Shown here in pieces: positions 1 through 6,737 of a stretch of DNA of 7,487 nt; the stretch's first letter is position 1, and every line of letters starts with the position of its first letter. The stretch lies in the NCBI GenBank assembly GCA_947489925.1, contig CANLFK010000111.1, positions 1 through 7,487 on the forward strand, in the 5' to 3' direction. Source of the stretch: Candidatus Caenarcanales bacterium. GTDB taxonomy: Bacteria; Cyanobacteriota; Vampirovibrionia; Caenarcaniphilales; Caenarcanaceae. A program made the translations under genes and the position numbers. Under the pieces are notes generated by a model, which ran no database searches, had not been told where the DNA came from, and was given only the letters and a program-made list of their open reading frames with translations.

Positions 1-1567
1 CTTGTTGCAAAACATCTCTGGCTTGAGCGGCTTTGAATGCACCACTATTAATGGCTGTTTCCAAACTATTAACCGCTTCTTTAAATTCTTTATTCTCTGG
101 TGCTAATTTGACGGCTTTTTTATATTCTTGCAAAGCCTCATTCATTTTGTTTTGTTCTTGATAAGCTGTGCCTAAATTAAAATGAGTCTGTGCATCATTA
201 GGAAAGTCTTTTAAAAATTTTTGATACAAAGCAATAGCTTCATTTAATTTACCTTGAGCCTGCAAAGCAACTGCTTCTTCTGACATTTTTTTACGATTGG
301 CTAAAGCTTGCTGATTGATTTTGGCAATGGCTGTGCGGGAATCTTGATTATTTGGATTTAATTTAATTGATTGATTAAAAGCATTAATAGCAAGTTCAGT
401 CTGCCCTTTGGCTTGATAAGCTAAACCTAAATTATAATAAATATTGGCATATTCTGGTTTGGGAGGCAATTTATTAATAGCAATTTTGTACAAATCAATG
501 GCTTGGTCATATTTACCAGCTTTTTGAGCTTCCAAGGCTCTTTCAGCAACACGAACTAATTCGGATTCTTGGTCTAATTCTTTGGCTGTATTTTGTAATT
601 TTTCAATTTCGGGATTTTTTGGATCAAGTGCTTTTGCTTTTTGTAAAGATTTATTTGATTCTTCCGTAAAACCAGCTCTCATCAAAGCATTTGACAAACC
701 TAATTGATTAGCTGATTCATTTGGAGCAATTTCAACTACTCTTTTCCAAGCTCCAATTAAACCTTCCAAAGCACTTCCATCTTTCGGATTAATTTTCAAA
801 GCTCCTTCAAAAGCTTCAATCGCTTCGGCTAATTGTTCGGCAATTAAATTAGCTCTGCCCAATAAAATATAAGGTCTTAAGTCTTTATTATTAGCATTAA
901 TTAATTGTTTGCACAAAATTTGCATACGGTTAAATCTGGCTTTGCCAACTGGATTTGAAGCATAAATTGAAAATAAAACCTGATAAATTTGAGCTAATTC
1001 TAATTTGGTTTTCCATTCTTCGGTACTAGGAGTTTTAGCTAAGCTTAAGGCTTTTAAATATTCCGCCACTGATTCATGAATAAAACCATTATTTCTTAGT
1101 TTTTGAGCGGTTTCAAGCCTTAATTGAAAATCATTAGGATTCATCTTTAAATCTTTAAACAAAACATCAAGATTATTAGCGGGAGTTTTATTATCTTCAT
1201 TAAAGAAAACTGCTCTGCGAAATTGATTTAAAGCTTCTTCTTTTTTACCTTTTTCGATTAAAGACTTTGCATAATTATTATGAACAATACTTAAATTATT
1301 AGCATAAATATTTGACGCTTCTGGATTAAGTTTCCAAGCTTCAAAAAGATTTTCAATTGCGGCGGGATAATCTCCTTGAGCAGCTAAGTCTACTCCTCGA
1401 TTTGCCCACTGAGTAGCTTCGGGTGATGGAGAATATTTATTTTGCACCATATTTGCACCAGAAGCTTGATTGGGCTTTTGTAAAATTGGTTCTGCAAAAA
1501 TACTAAAACTTTGATTAAAAAGAAAAAGAGCGATTAAATGTTTGAATTTTAATGACTGAAATTTCAT
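1..1567 (-). CDS. Exported tetratricopeptide-repeat (TPR) protein, C-terminus cut by window edge
   Basis: The frame is open from ATG at 1567 to the left edge, giving 522 codons with no stop, so the C-terminus is missing. AAGGA lies 7 bases before the ATG. Residues 1-25 look like a Sec signal peptide: a basic start (MKFQSLKFKH), a hydrophobic core (LIALFLF) and a cleavage-like SIFA before Glu26. The mature part is rich in helical TPR units. The clearest are at about 53-84, 86-122, 235-262, 340-368, 374-407 (YYNLGLAYQAKGQTELAINA), 425-456 and 459-493 (FNLGTAYQEQNKMNEALQEY), with the usual A/G-A-Y and P pattern. Residues 125-230 are helical but degenerate. TPR arrays bind proteins, so this is probably a periplasmic or envelope scaffold; no enzymatic domain is visible and the partner is unknown. 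It is divergent from leuA. None of its roughly 29 isoleucine codons is ATA. Confidence 0.88.
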   Translation of the reverse strand, partial: MKFQSLKFKHLIALFLFNQSFSIFAEPILQKPNQASGANMVQNKYSPSPEATQWANRGVDLAAQGDYPAAIENLFEAWKLNPEASNIYANNLSIVHNNYAKSLIEKGKKEEALNQFRRAVFFNEDNKTPANNLDVLFKDLKMNPNDFQLRLETAQKLRNNGFIHESVAEYLKALSLAKTPSTEEWKTKLELAQIYQVLFSIYASNPVGKARFNRMQILCKQLINANNKDLRPYILLGRANLIAEQLAEAIEAFEGALKINPKDGSALEGLIGAWKRVVEIAPNESANQLGLSNALMRAGFTEESNKSLQKAKALDPKNPEIEKLQNTAKELDQESELVRVAERALEAQKAGKYDQAIDLYKIAINKLPPKPEYANIYYNLGLAYQAKGQTELAINAFNQSIKLNPNNQDSRTAIAKINQQALANRKKMSEEAVALQAQGKLNEAIALYQKFLKDFPNDAQTHFNLGTAYQEQNKMNEALQEYKKAVKLAPENKEFKEAVNSLETAINSGAFKAAQARDVLQQ

Positions 1568-1622
1568 AAATAAGTCCTTTAAAATGAAGGGAAAACTTTA
1601 TGACCTTTATGAGTTAAATATT

Positions 1623-1631
1623 TTTATAGCA
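1623..1631 (-). promoter_or_regulatory. Candidate extended -10 promoter element for the TPR gene
   Basis: On the minus strand this reads TGCTATAAA, an extended -10 (TGn plus TATAAA, five of six matches to TATAAT). Transcription would start near 1616, leaving a leader of about 50 bases. No good -35 hexamer lies 16-18 bases upstream, which extended -10 promoters can tolerate. In DNA this rich in A and T such matches occur by chance. Confidence 0.35.
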
Positions 1632-1676
1632 TTTTATTCTCAATAAACGATTATTTGATCTAATCGCCGCCACGAC

Positions 1677-1688
1677 TACAATATTGTA
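1677..1688. promoter_or_regulatory. Perfect 12-base palindrome, possible operator in divergent gap
   Basis: TACAATATTGTA is a perfect inverted repeat with no spacer. It lies in the gap between the TPR gene and leuA, about 155 bases before the leuA start and 110 before the TPR start. A dyad of this size can be a site for a dimeric regulator of either gene. It could also be chance or part of a promoter, since the minus strand holds TACAAT here. I found no second copy in the window and no convincing leuA promoter beside it. Confidence 0.25.
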
Positions 1689-1831
1689 TAAGTGTTAAAA
1701 ATCCTCAATTCTGCCTCTTAGCAAGCAAGCAGTAATCATAAAGTATATTTTGTTATGTGTTTTTGATCTTACTACTTAGCTTTACTTTATGAGAGAATTA
1801 ATTTAATTTACCTAAATCAAGGGAAATATTA

Positions 1832-3361
1832 ATGAGTAGTAATTCGAATCTGGTTTTAATTTTTGATACAACTCTTCGTGATGGAGAACAGTCGCCCGGT
1901 GCTAGCCTTAATGAAGCGGAAAAATTACAAATAGCTCATGCCCTTGCCAGATTAGGCGTTGATATTATTGAAGCTGGCTTTCCTTATTCCAGCAGCGGAG
2001 ATTTTAAAGCTGTCAATCGAATTGCGCAGGAAGTAAAAGGCTCAATTATTTGCGGATTAGCTAGAGCCACGGAAGCTGATATTGAAAAAGCTGGCTTAGC
2101 CTTAGAACCAGCCGAAAAAAAGAGAATTCATACTTTTATTGGGGCTTCAGATATTCACTTAGAGCATAAATTAAAATTGACCAAAGCTCAATGCCTTGAA
2201 AAAGCAGTCAAAATGGTTAAATTTGCCAAGTCAATCACTCAAGATATTGAATTTTCGGCTGAAGATGCTGGCAGAGCAAATCCAGAATTTTTATTTGAAT
2301 TGATAGAAGCTGTTATTGAAGCTGGTGCAACAACTATTAATATTCCAGATACTGTTGGTTATATTACTCCTTTTGAGTTTGGGCATTTAATCAAGTCAAT
2401 CAAAGAAACCGTTAAAAATATAAATCAAGCTATTATTTCAGTGCATTGTCATAATGATTTGGGTTTAGCAGTTTCTAATTCATTGGCGGCTTTATTGAAT
2501 GGAGCTAGGCAAGTTGAATGCACAATTAATGGGCTAGGTGAAAGAGCTGGAAATTGTGCCTTAGAAGAAATTGTTATGATTTTAAAAACTAGACAAAAAA
2601 CTTTTGATTTATTTACTAATATTAATACGGTTGAAATTGCCAGAACTAGTCATTTGGTAAGTAATTTAACTGGTTTTCCAGTCCAAAAAAATAAAGCCAT
2701 TGTTGGAGCAAATGCTTTTGCACATGAATCTGGTATTCATCAGGATGGAGTTTTAAAAAATAAAAGTACCTATGAAATTATTGACCCCGCTGAAATTGGC
2801 TTAAAAACAAATAAATTACCTCTTGGACCTCGTTCGGGCAAGCATGCTTTAAAATCTCGCTTGGGTGAATTAGGCTATGATTTGGAGACGGCCGAGCTGG
2901 AATCAGCATATGCACGGTTTAAAGAATTAGCTGACAAAAAAAAGCAAGTCTCAGATAAAGATTTAATTTCAATTGTGGATGAAAGACAAAGAGAGTCTGT
3001 TATTGAAACATTTTTTGTTTTGGAAAGATTGCAAATTGCTTGCGGAACTGGCTTACCAACAGCTTCAGTTGAAATTAAAGATTTAAAACAAAATACCTTA
3101 TTAAGAACATCAGCCTTGGGAACGGGTCCAGTAGATGCGATTTACCAAGCCATGAAAGAATTAATTAATATTCCTGCTGACTTAATTGAATTTTCAGTTC
3201 ACTCAGTTACCGAAGGAATTGACGCACAAGGAGAAGTTACCATAAGGCTTAAACACCAAAATAAAGTTTATACTGGTTATGCGGCAGACACTGATATTTT
3301 AGTTGCTTCCGCTAAAGCCTATTTAAATGCCGCCAACAAATTACTGGAAAAACTTATATGA
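1832..3361 (+). CDS. leuA: 2-isopropylmalate synthase
   Basis: LeuA condenses acetyl-CoA with 2-oxoisovalerate to 2-isopropylmalate, the first committed step of leucine synthesis, in the cytoplasm. The 509-residue length is normal for a full bacterial LeuA. The HMGL-like TIM barrel spans about 8-280: LRDGEQSPG at 15-23 with Arg16 and Asp17, then the metal ligands Asp17, His205 and His207 (VHCHNDLGLAVSNS, 204-217) and Asn241 in GLGERAGN. HESGIHQDG at 298-306 is the conserved linker segment. The C-terminal dimer regulatory domain (about 375-509) is complete, with GTGPVDAIYQA (430-440) and DILVASAKAYLNA (488-500), so leucine feedback inhibition is likely. The start is supported by AAGGGA 7 bases upstream. 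Homocitrate or citramalate synthase is less likely given the length and overall pattern. Its last bases overlap the next gene as ATGA. No leucine attenuator or T-box is evident upstream. Confidence 0.96.
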   Translation: MSSNSNLVLIFDTTLRDGEQSPGASLNEAEKLQIAHALARLGVDIIEAGFPYSSSGDFKAVNRIAQEVKGSIICGLARATEADIEKAGLALEPAEKKRIHTFIGASDIHLEHKLKLTKAQCLEKAVKMVKFAKSITQDIEFSAEDAGRANPEFLFELIEAVIEAGATTINIPDTVGYITPFEFGHLIKSIKETVKNINQAIISVHCHNDLGLAVSNSLAALLNGARQVECTINGLGERAGNCALEEIVMILKTRQKTFDLFTNINTVEIARTSHLVSNLTGFPVQKNKAIVGANAFAHESGIHQDGVLKNKSTYEIIDPAEIGLKTNKLPLGPRSGKHALKSRLGELGYDLETAELESAYARFKELADKKKQVSDKDLISIVDERQRESVIETFFVLERLQIACGTGLPTASVEIKDLKQNTLLRTSALGTGPVDAIYQAMKELINIPADLIEFSVHSVTEGIDAQGEVTIRLKHQNKVYTGYAADTDILVASAKAYLNAANKLLEKLI

Positions 3362-4068
3362 AAAAACAAACTTTAATTGCTATTCATAATAATGGTGGTG
3401 GGGCTTTTCATTTTGATCTTTTAAGACCTTTTTGGCAAGATTCTATTAATTTTGCGGCTTTGAATTTGCCCGGTTGTGCGGGTTCTCACTGGAAGGACGA
3501 ATTGAATAATATTAATGATTTTTTGATTCATCTTAATCATGAAATAAATTTATTTAATCAAGATAATTTACCTTTAGTGCTTTTGGGACATGGAAGTGGA
3601 GCTTTATTAGCTTTAAAATATGCCAAACTTTTTCCCGTAAAATCCTTAATTTTGCATTCACCTTCTAATAATAATTCTTGGCTGAATCAGGGTTTTTTAT
3701 TGAATTTGAAAAATAATTTTCTTTCTATGGAAGCTTTTCAAGATTTAAATAAAAGCTTTTTCTTTTCGCAATATGTTTCTAAGCAATATTTAAAAGTATT
3801 TTTTGAGGCTTTTCAGAATTGTAAATCTTATAAAGAAATTGCCCAATTAGCTGAATTAGACCTCAAAATAGCCTTGAATAACTTAGAAATCCCAACTATT
3901 TTATTACTAGGAAATAATGAAGAAGATCGCAAAAACAAACAAATCTTTAGTGAAATAAAAAATCCCAATTTATTAATTAAATCAATTCCAGCTTGGCATA
4001 ATTTCCCGATGATTGAAAATGCTGGTGATTATGCCACTGAAATTATGGAATTAGCCGAGCAACTTTAA
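3358..4068 (+). CDS. Alpha/beta-hydrolase-fold protein with glycine at the nucleophile position
   Basis: This 236-residue protein has the layout of a small alpha/beta hydrolase. It has an N-terminal strand followed by HNNGGGAFHF (10-19), an oxyanion-hole-like turn, then LNLPGCAGS (35-43). The elbow is LVLLGHGSGALLALKYA (73-89). A helical lid occupies about 104-165, strand ILLLGNNEED (181-190) supplies a possible acid (Glu188 or Asp190), and WHNFPMIENAGDY (213-225) supplies a well-placed His214. The elbow should read G-x-S-x-G, but here it is G77-H-G-S-G81: glycine sits where the serine belongs and serine is one place later. It may be catalytically inactive, or use Ser80. There is no signal peptide. 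The start overlaps leuA by ATGA, with GGAAA 7 bases before the ATG inside leuA, so the two genes are probably co-transcribed and translationally coupled. The substrate is unknown. Confidence 0.85.
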   Translation: MKKQTLIAIHNNGGGAFHFDLLRPFWQDSINFAALNLPGCAGSHWKDELNNINDFLIHLNHEINLFNQDNLPLVLLGHGSGALLALKYAKLFPVKSLILHSPSNNNSWLNQGFLLNLKNNFLSMEAFQDLNKSFFFSQYVSKQYLKVFFEAFQNCKSYKEIAQLAELDLKIALNNLEIPTILLLGNNEEDRKNKQIFSEIKNPNLLIKSIPAWHNFPMIENAGDYATEIMELAEQL

Positions 4069-4072
4069 TATT

Positions 4073-5095
4073 TTAAATTTCTTCTTGACTATCAAAAAAA
4101 GGTTTTAAAAAGTAAATTACATTTGGATGTCTGAGTTTTTTCAAGGCAGAAGCTTGTACTCTTCGAGCTTGTTCATGCGAAATTTGCATTTTTTCAGCCA
4201 CTTCTCGCAGCGTATATTTATGTCCATCGTATAAGCCATAATGCAATTCTACAACTTGCTTTTCCTCATTATTTAAATATTTACTTAAAGATTCATTAAT
4301 TGTATTAGATAAACTTTGATTAAAAGTATGAGCTTCTGGTGATTCCGCTTTGGTATCTGGTATCAAATCAGATAATACACCTTCAGAATCATCATCATGA
4401 ATTTTAAAGTCTAAAGAAATTGGGCTTTGCATATTAGCCATTAATCTTTTAATCTGACTAATTGGTAAGTCCATAAGAGAGGCTAATTCTTTTTCATTGA
4501 TTTCTCTCTTAAGGAGCATACTGCCTTTTTCTCTTAGTTTTTTTAAATTATTCATCTGCTCAACCATATGGACTGGCAAACGCATTAAACGAGACTTATC
4601 AGACAATGATCTTGTTATACCTTGTTTAATCCACCAAGTTGCATATGTTGAAAATCTGAATCCTTTTGTATGGTCAAACTTTTCAGCCGCCTTAATTAAA
4701 CCAATATTTCCTTCCTGAATTAAATCGATAAATGGTAATCCTTTATTAATATATTTTTTGGCAATACTAACCACTAAACGCAAATTATGCTGAACTAATT
4801 GGGTTTTGGCTTTTAAGCTACCTTCTTTAACTTGTCTGGCTAATTCAATTTCTTCTTGAGCAGTCAAAAGAGGTATTTTATTAAGATTTTTCAGATAAAC
4901 TTTAGTAGAGTCAATTGTTTCATCTGATAATAAACTTTTTGTTTCAGTTTCTACTTCTAATAAAGCTTCTTCTTCTAAAGTACTTTCAAAACCAATACCA
5001 ACACTTAAGGCTGGAAAAGCTGTATCTTCTAAAATAAAGTTTTCAGCTTGATTATGATTTAAATTTAATTCTACTTTATCTTTTGTCTTTCTCAT
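4073..5095 (-). CDS. RNA polymerase sigma-70-family factor (RpoD-like, probably group 2)
   Basis: A sigma subunit directs RNA polymerase to promoters. Of 340 residues, 1-60 are variable and acidic (about 38-60), and region 1.1 of a classic RpoD is not recognisable. Region 1.2 is about 62-92 (VYLKNLNKIPLLTAQEEIEL). Region 2 is about 98-168, with NLRLVVSIAKKYINKGL (104-120), DLIQEGNIGLIKAAEKFD (124-141) and FSTYATWWIKQGITRSL (148-164). The residues equivalent to E. coli Gln437 and Thr440, which read the -10 element, are kept. Region 3 is about 175-250. Region 4 is about 266-325, with the -35 helix-turn-helix TLREVAEKMQISHEQARRVQ (295-314). That helix differs from RpoD (ISHEQARRVQ against VTRERIRQIE), which argues for an alternative factor. 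Group 3 factors usually diverge more in region 2. The start is supported by GGAG 5 bases before ATG. The gene ends four bases from the convergent hydrolase gene, with no terminator between. Confidence 0.93.
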   Translation of the reverse strand: MRKTKDKVELNLNHNQAENFILEDTAFPALSVGIGFESTLEEEALLEVETETKSLLSDETIDSTKVYLKNLNKIPLLTAQEEIELARQVKEGSLKAKTQLVQHNLRLVVSIAKKYINKGLPFIDLIQEGNIGLIKAAEKFDHTKGFRFSTYATWWIKQGITRSLSDKSRLMRLPVHMVEQMNNLKKLREKGSMLLKREINEKELASLMDLPISQIKRLMANMQSPISLDFKIHDDDSEGVLSDLIPDTKAESPEAHTFNQSLSNTINESLSKYLNNEEKQVVELHYGLYDGHKYTLREVAEKMQISHEQARRVQASALKKLRHPNVIYFLKPFFDSQEEI

Positions 5096-5133
5096 TAATT
5101 CTCCGATCTTGTTAAATTCAGATCACTCGTTTC

Positions 5134-5142
5134 ATTCTAACA
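5134..5142 (-). promoter_or_regulatory. Candidate extended -10 promoter element for the sigma factor gene
   Basis: The minus strand reads TGTTAGAAT, an extended -10 (TGn plus TAGAAT, five of six). Transcription would start near 5127 and give a leader of about 32 bases carrying the GGAG ribosome-binding site at 5101-5104. No clear -35 hexamer is present at the usual spacing. A perfect TATAAT also occurs on the minus strand at 5241-5246 but likewise lacks a -35 partner. No terminator-like hairpin separates this gene from the membrane-protein gene upstream, so read-through is also possible. Confidence 0.4.
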
Positions 5143-5278
5143 CCTACAAACCTTAAATTTAGAGTAATTTATAAGTCTTAAGCTTGAATTAAGTATTTAA
5201 TGCCCTCATCAAAAGACCTTTATCTCTTTAATCATTTTGAATTATAAGTATTTAATTATTTTTTAATTTACAAGAATT

Positions 5279-5581
5279 TCAATCTTTAATCACCTCTTTA
5301 TGTAAAGCCTTGATAAAATCTCGCACAAATTTAAATTGAGAAAGTATCCAAATCCCGCCACCAATTAATAATAAACCGCCAGCAATTGAAAATAAAGAAC
5401 TTAAGAAAAATAATCCACCTATTAAAACAATATCTGTAACCAAAAGACCAGGTGAAACTTGCGTTTTAGACCTTGTCAATAAATTTGACTTAGTAATTTT
5501 ATTACTTTTTGTTACTGAGCGAGTTCTAGTAGCACTGAATACTTTAGAATTTTTCTTACTTTGGGTAATACTTAATGACAT
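5279..5581 (-). CDS. Small membrane protein with basic repeat-containing N-terminal tail, function unknown
   Basis: I do not recognise this 100-residue protein. Residues 1-42 are polar and strongly basic, rich in Ser, Thr, Lys and Arg, with almost no acidic residue. They include a six-residue repeat beginning TKSN or TRSK at 24, 30 and 36. Residues 45-80 are hydrophobic and glycine-rich (GLLVTDIVLIGGLFFLSSLF, then a GGLLLIGGGIWIL segment at 68-80), fitting two short transmembrane helices as a hairpin or one long buried segment. Residues 84-100 form a charged, probably amphipathic tail. By the positive-inside rule both ends would be cytoplasmic. There is no other Met to serve as a start and no Shine-Dalgarno sequence before the ATG, which lowers confidence. 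A good promoter match upstream supports it. It lies 183 bases upstream of the sigma gene on the same strand, so an operon is possible but unproven. Confidence 0.62.
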   Translation of the reverse strand: MSLSITQSKKNSKVFSATRTRSVTKSNKITKSNLLTRSKTQVSPGLLVTDIVLIGGLFFLSSLFSIAGGLLLIGGGIWILSQFKFVRDFIKALHKEVIKD

Positions 5582-5611
5582 AATAATAAAAATTTTTAAT
5601 AAAAGACTTTA

Positions 5612-5642
5612 ATTAGATTTTGATAAAGCTTGTTAATCTAAT
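5612..5642. promoter_or_regulatory. 8-base inverted repeat at the predicted transcription start of the small membrane-protein gene
   Basis: ATTAGATT at 5612-5619 is the exact reverse complement of AATCTAAT at 5635-5642, with a 15-base loop containing AAGCTT. The outer arm overlaps the predicted start site (near 5640) of the minus-strand gene. It could be an operator or a hairpin at the 5' end of that transcript. It is too AT-rich, and has no T-run in the right place, to be called a terminator. Confidence 0.3.
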
Positions 5643-5646
5643 CTTA

Positions 5647-5675
5647 ATAATACAACTTTACAAATTTTAAATCAA
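5647..5675 (-). promoter_or_regulatory. Candidate sigma-70 promoter for the small membrane-protein gene
   Basis: On the minus strand TTGATT (5670-5675, four of six to TTGACA) is followed after exactly 17 bases by TATTAT (5647-5652, five of six to TATAAT). Transcription would start near 5640, about 60 bases before the ATG at 5581. This is the best two-box promoter match in the window. Confidence 0.45.
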
Positions 5676-5722
5676 GTATATTCATTATTCATTCAAAGGT
5701 AATTTATTTTTCGAGTGTGTTT

Positions 5723-5754
5723 TTGGCAAAAGTGAAGATTACTTCAAAATTTTG
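5723..5754 (+). promoter_or_regulatory. Candidate cysDN promoter overlapping an inverted repeat
   Basis: TTGGCA (5723-5728, five of six to TTGACA) and CAAAAT (5745-5750, four of six to TATAAT) are 16 bases apart. The spacer contains TGAAG-ATTA-CTTCA (5733-5746), a perfect 5-base dyad, flanked by CAAAA (5727-5731) and TTTTG (5750-5754), which are also complementary. The outer dyad covers the inner ends of both promoter boxes, as expected of an operator. The leader would be about 78 bases. No SAM riboswitch or other known leader fold is recognisable. Confidence 0.3.
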
Positions 5755-5834
5755 GGTATTTATTAGTTAAATTCAAAAAGACTTAAATGTTTGTCTGAAA
5801 GAACTTACTATATATTTTGAGTAGAAAGTAATAT

Positions 5835-6737
5835 ATGCGGTGCCAACTCAATCATTTAGATAATCTTGAGCATGAAGCAATTTATATTATTAGAGAGGCT
5901 TTATCACAGTTTAGCCGTATAGCTTTGCTTTTTTCGGGCGGTAAAGATTCAACTGTTTTATTTCATTTACTGCGAAAAGCCATTTATCCAGCAAAATCAG
6001 GGGTTTTTTTATTACATATTGATACTGGGCATAATTTTCCTGAAACTTTAGAATTTAGAGATAAAATTGCCAAAAAACATGAATTCAAAATAATTATTAA
6101 ACAAGTTGAAGATTCGATTAAACAAGGCAAAACAGCTGAAACAGCAGGAGATATTCCTTCCAGAAATAGTTGTCAGAGTATAACGCTTTTAAATGCAATT
6201 GAAGAATTAAAAATAGATGCTTGTTTATGTGGAGCAAGAAGAGATGAAGAAAAAGCCAGAGCAAAAGAAAGAATATTTTCATTGAGAAATAGTTTTGGCG
6301 AATGGAATCCTAAAAAACAAAGACCCGAATTTTGGAATTTATTTAATGGCAGAAAAGCTACAGATGAGCATTTTAGAATATTTCCGCTAAGTAATTGGAC
6401 AGAAGAAGATATTTGGCTTTATATAAAAAAAGAAAATATAGAATTACCATCTTTGTATTTTTCGCATGAAAGAGAAGTATTTAAACATCAGGGAAATATA
6501 TATGCAATGAGTCAATTCATACAATTTTTGCAAAAGCCACCAACCGAAATATTAAATATTCGCTATAGAACAGTCGGTGATATGACTTGTACTTCTGCTT
6601 TTGAATCACCCGCTAAATCAATAAGTGAAATTATCAAAGAAATTCAAAATAGTAAAGTAAGTGAAAGAAGTTCAAGAATAGATGATAAAGGCTCAGATAC
6701 GGCAATGGAAGACCGAAAGAAAGTAGGTTATTTTTGA
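5835..6737 (+). CDS. cysD: Sulfate adenylyltransferase subunit 2 (ATP-sulfurylase catalytic subunit)
   Basis: With CysN, CysD makes adenosine 5'-phosphosulfate and pyrophosphate from ATP and sulfate in the cytoplasm. CysD is the catalytic subunit, of the ATP pyrophosphatase (PP-loop) fold. The P-loop-like SGGKDS is at 34-39 and HIDTGHNF at 61-68. SRNSCQSITLLNAIEE (109-124) and GARRDEEKARAKERIFS (133-149) follow. The family block FPLSNWTEEDIWLYI is at 183-197, RYRTVGDMTCTS at 243-254, and the terminal RKKVGYF at 294-300 is typical. At 300 residues it is full length (E. coli about 302). An in-frame TAA at 5829 rules out an earlier start. The ribosome site is weak (AGAAAG, spacer 6). Its stop overlaps the cysN start as TGATG, so the subunits are translationally coupled. 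Thirteen of 29 isoleucine codons are ATA, far above leuA (5 of 46), which may reflect transfer or a different expression level. Confidence 0.96.
   Translation: MRCQLNHLDNLEHEAIYIIREALSQFSRIALLFSGGKDSTVLFHLLRKAIYPAKSGVFLLHIDTGHNFPETLEFRDKIAKKHEFKIIIKQVEDSIKQGKTAETAGDIPSRNSCQSITLLNAIEELKIDACLCGARRDEEKARAKERIFSLRNSFGEWNPKKQRPEFWNLFNGRKATDEHFRIFPLSNWTEEDIWLYIKKENIELPSLYFSHEREVFKHQGNIYAMSQFIQFLQKPPTEILNIRYRTVGDMTCTSAFESPAKSISEIIKEIQNSKVSERSSRIDDKGSDTAMEDRKKVGYF

Noticed and set aside
1..1567. Repeated DNA in the TPR gene
   Set aside because: The similarity is at the protein level (TPR units); the DNA of the units has diverged and shows no long direct repeats, so it is not a DNA repeat array.
1719..1732. 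Short GCAAGCAAGC direct repeat
   Set aside because: Only a couple of 4-base units with no flanking symmetry or further copies; too short to support a regulatory or mobile-element call.
1568..1831. T-box, leader peptide or attenuator for leuA
   Set aside because: No run of leucine codons in a short open frame, no T-box-like bulge sequence and no terminator hairpin with a T-run was seen. An ATG at 1754-1756 opens only three codons before a stop.
4497..4718. 73-residue open frame on the plus strand
   Set aside because: It lies wholly inside the well-supported sigma factor gene on the opposite strand, opposite conserved regions 2-3, and resembles no protein I know.
5582..5834. SAM riboswitch or similar leader RNA before cysD
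   Set aside because: The region is very AT-rich with only short imperfect stems; none of the conserved GC-containing helices of known sulfur riboswitches is visible.
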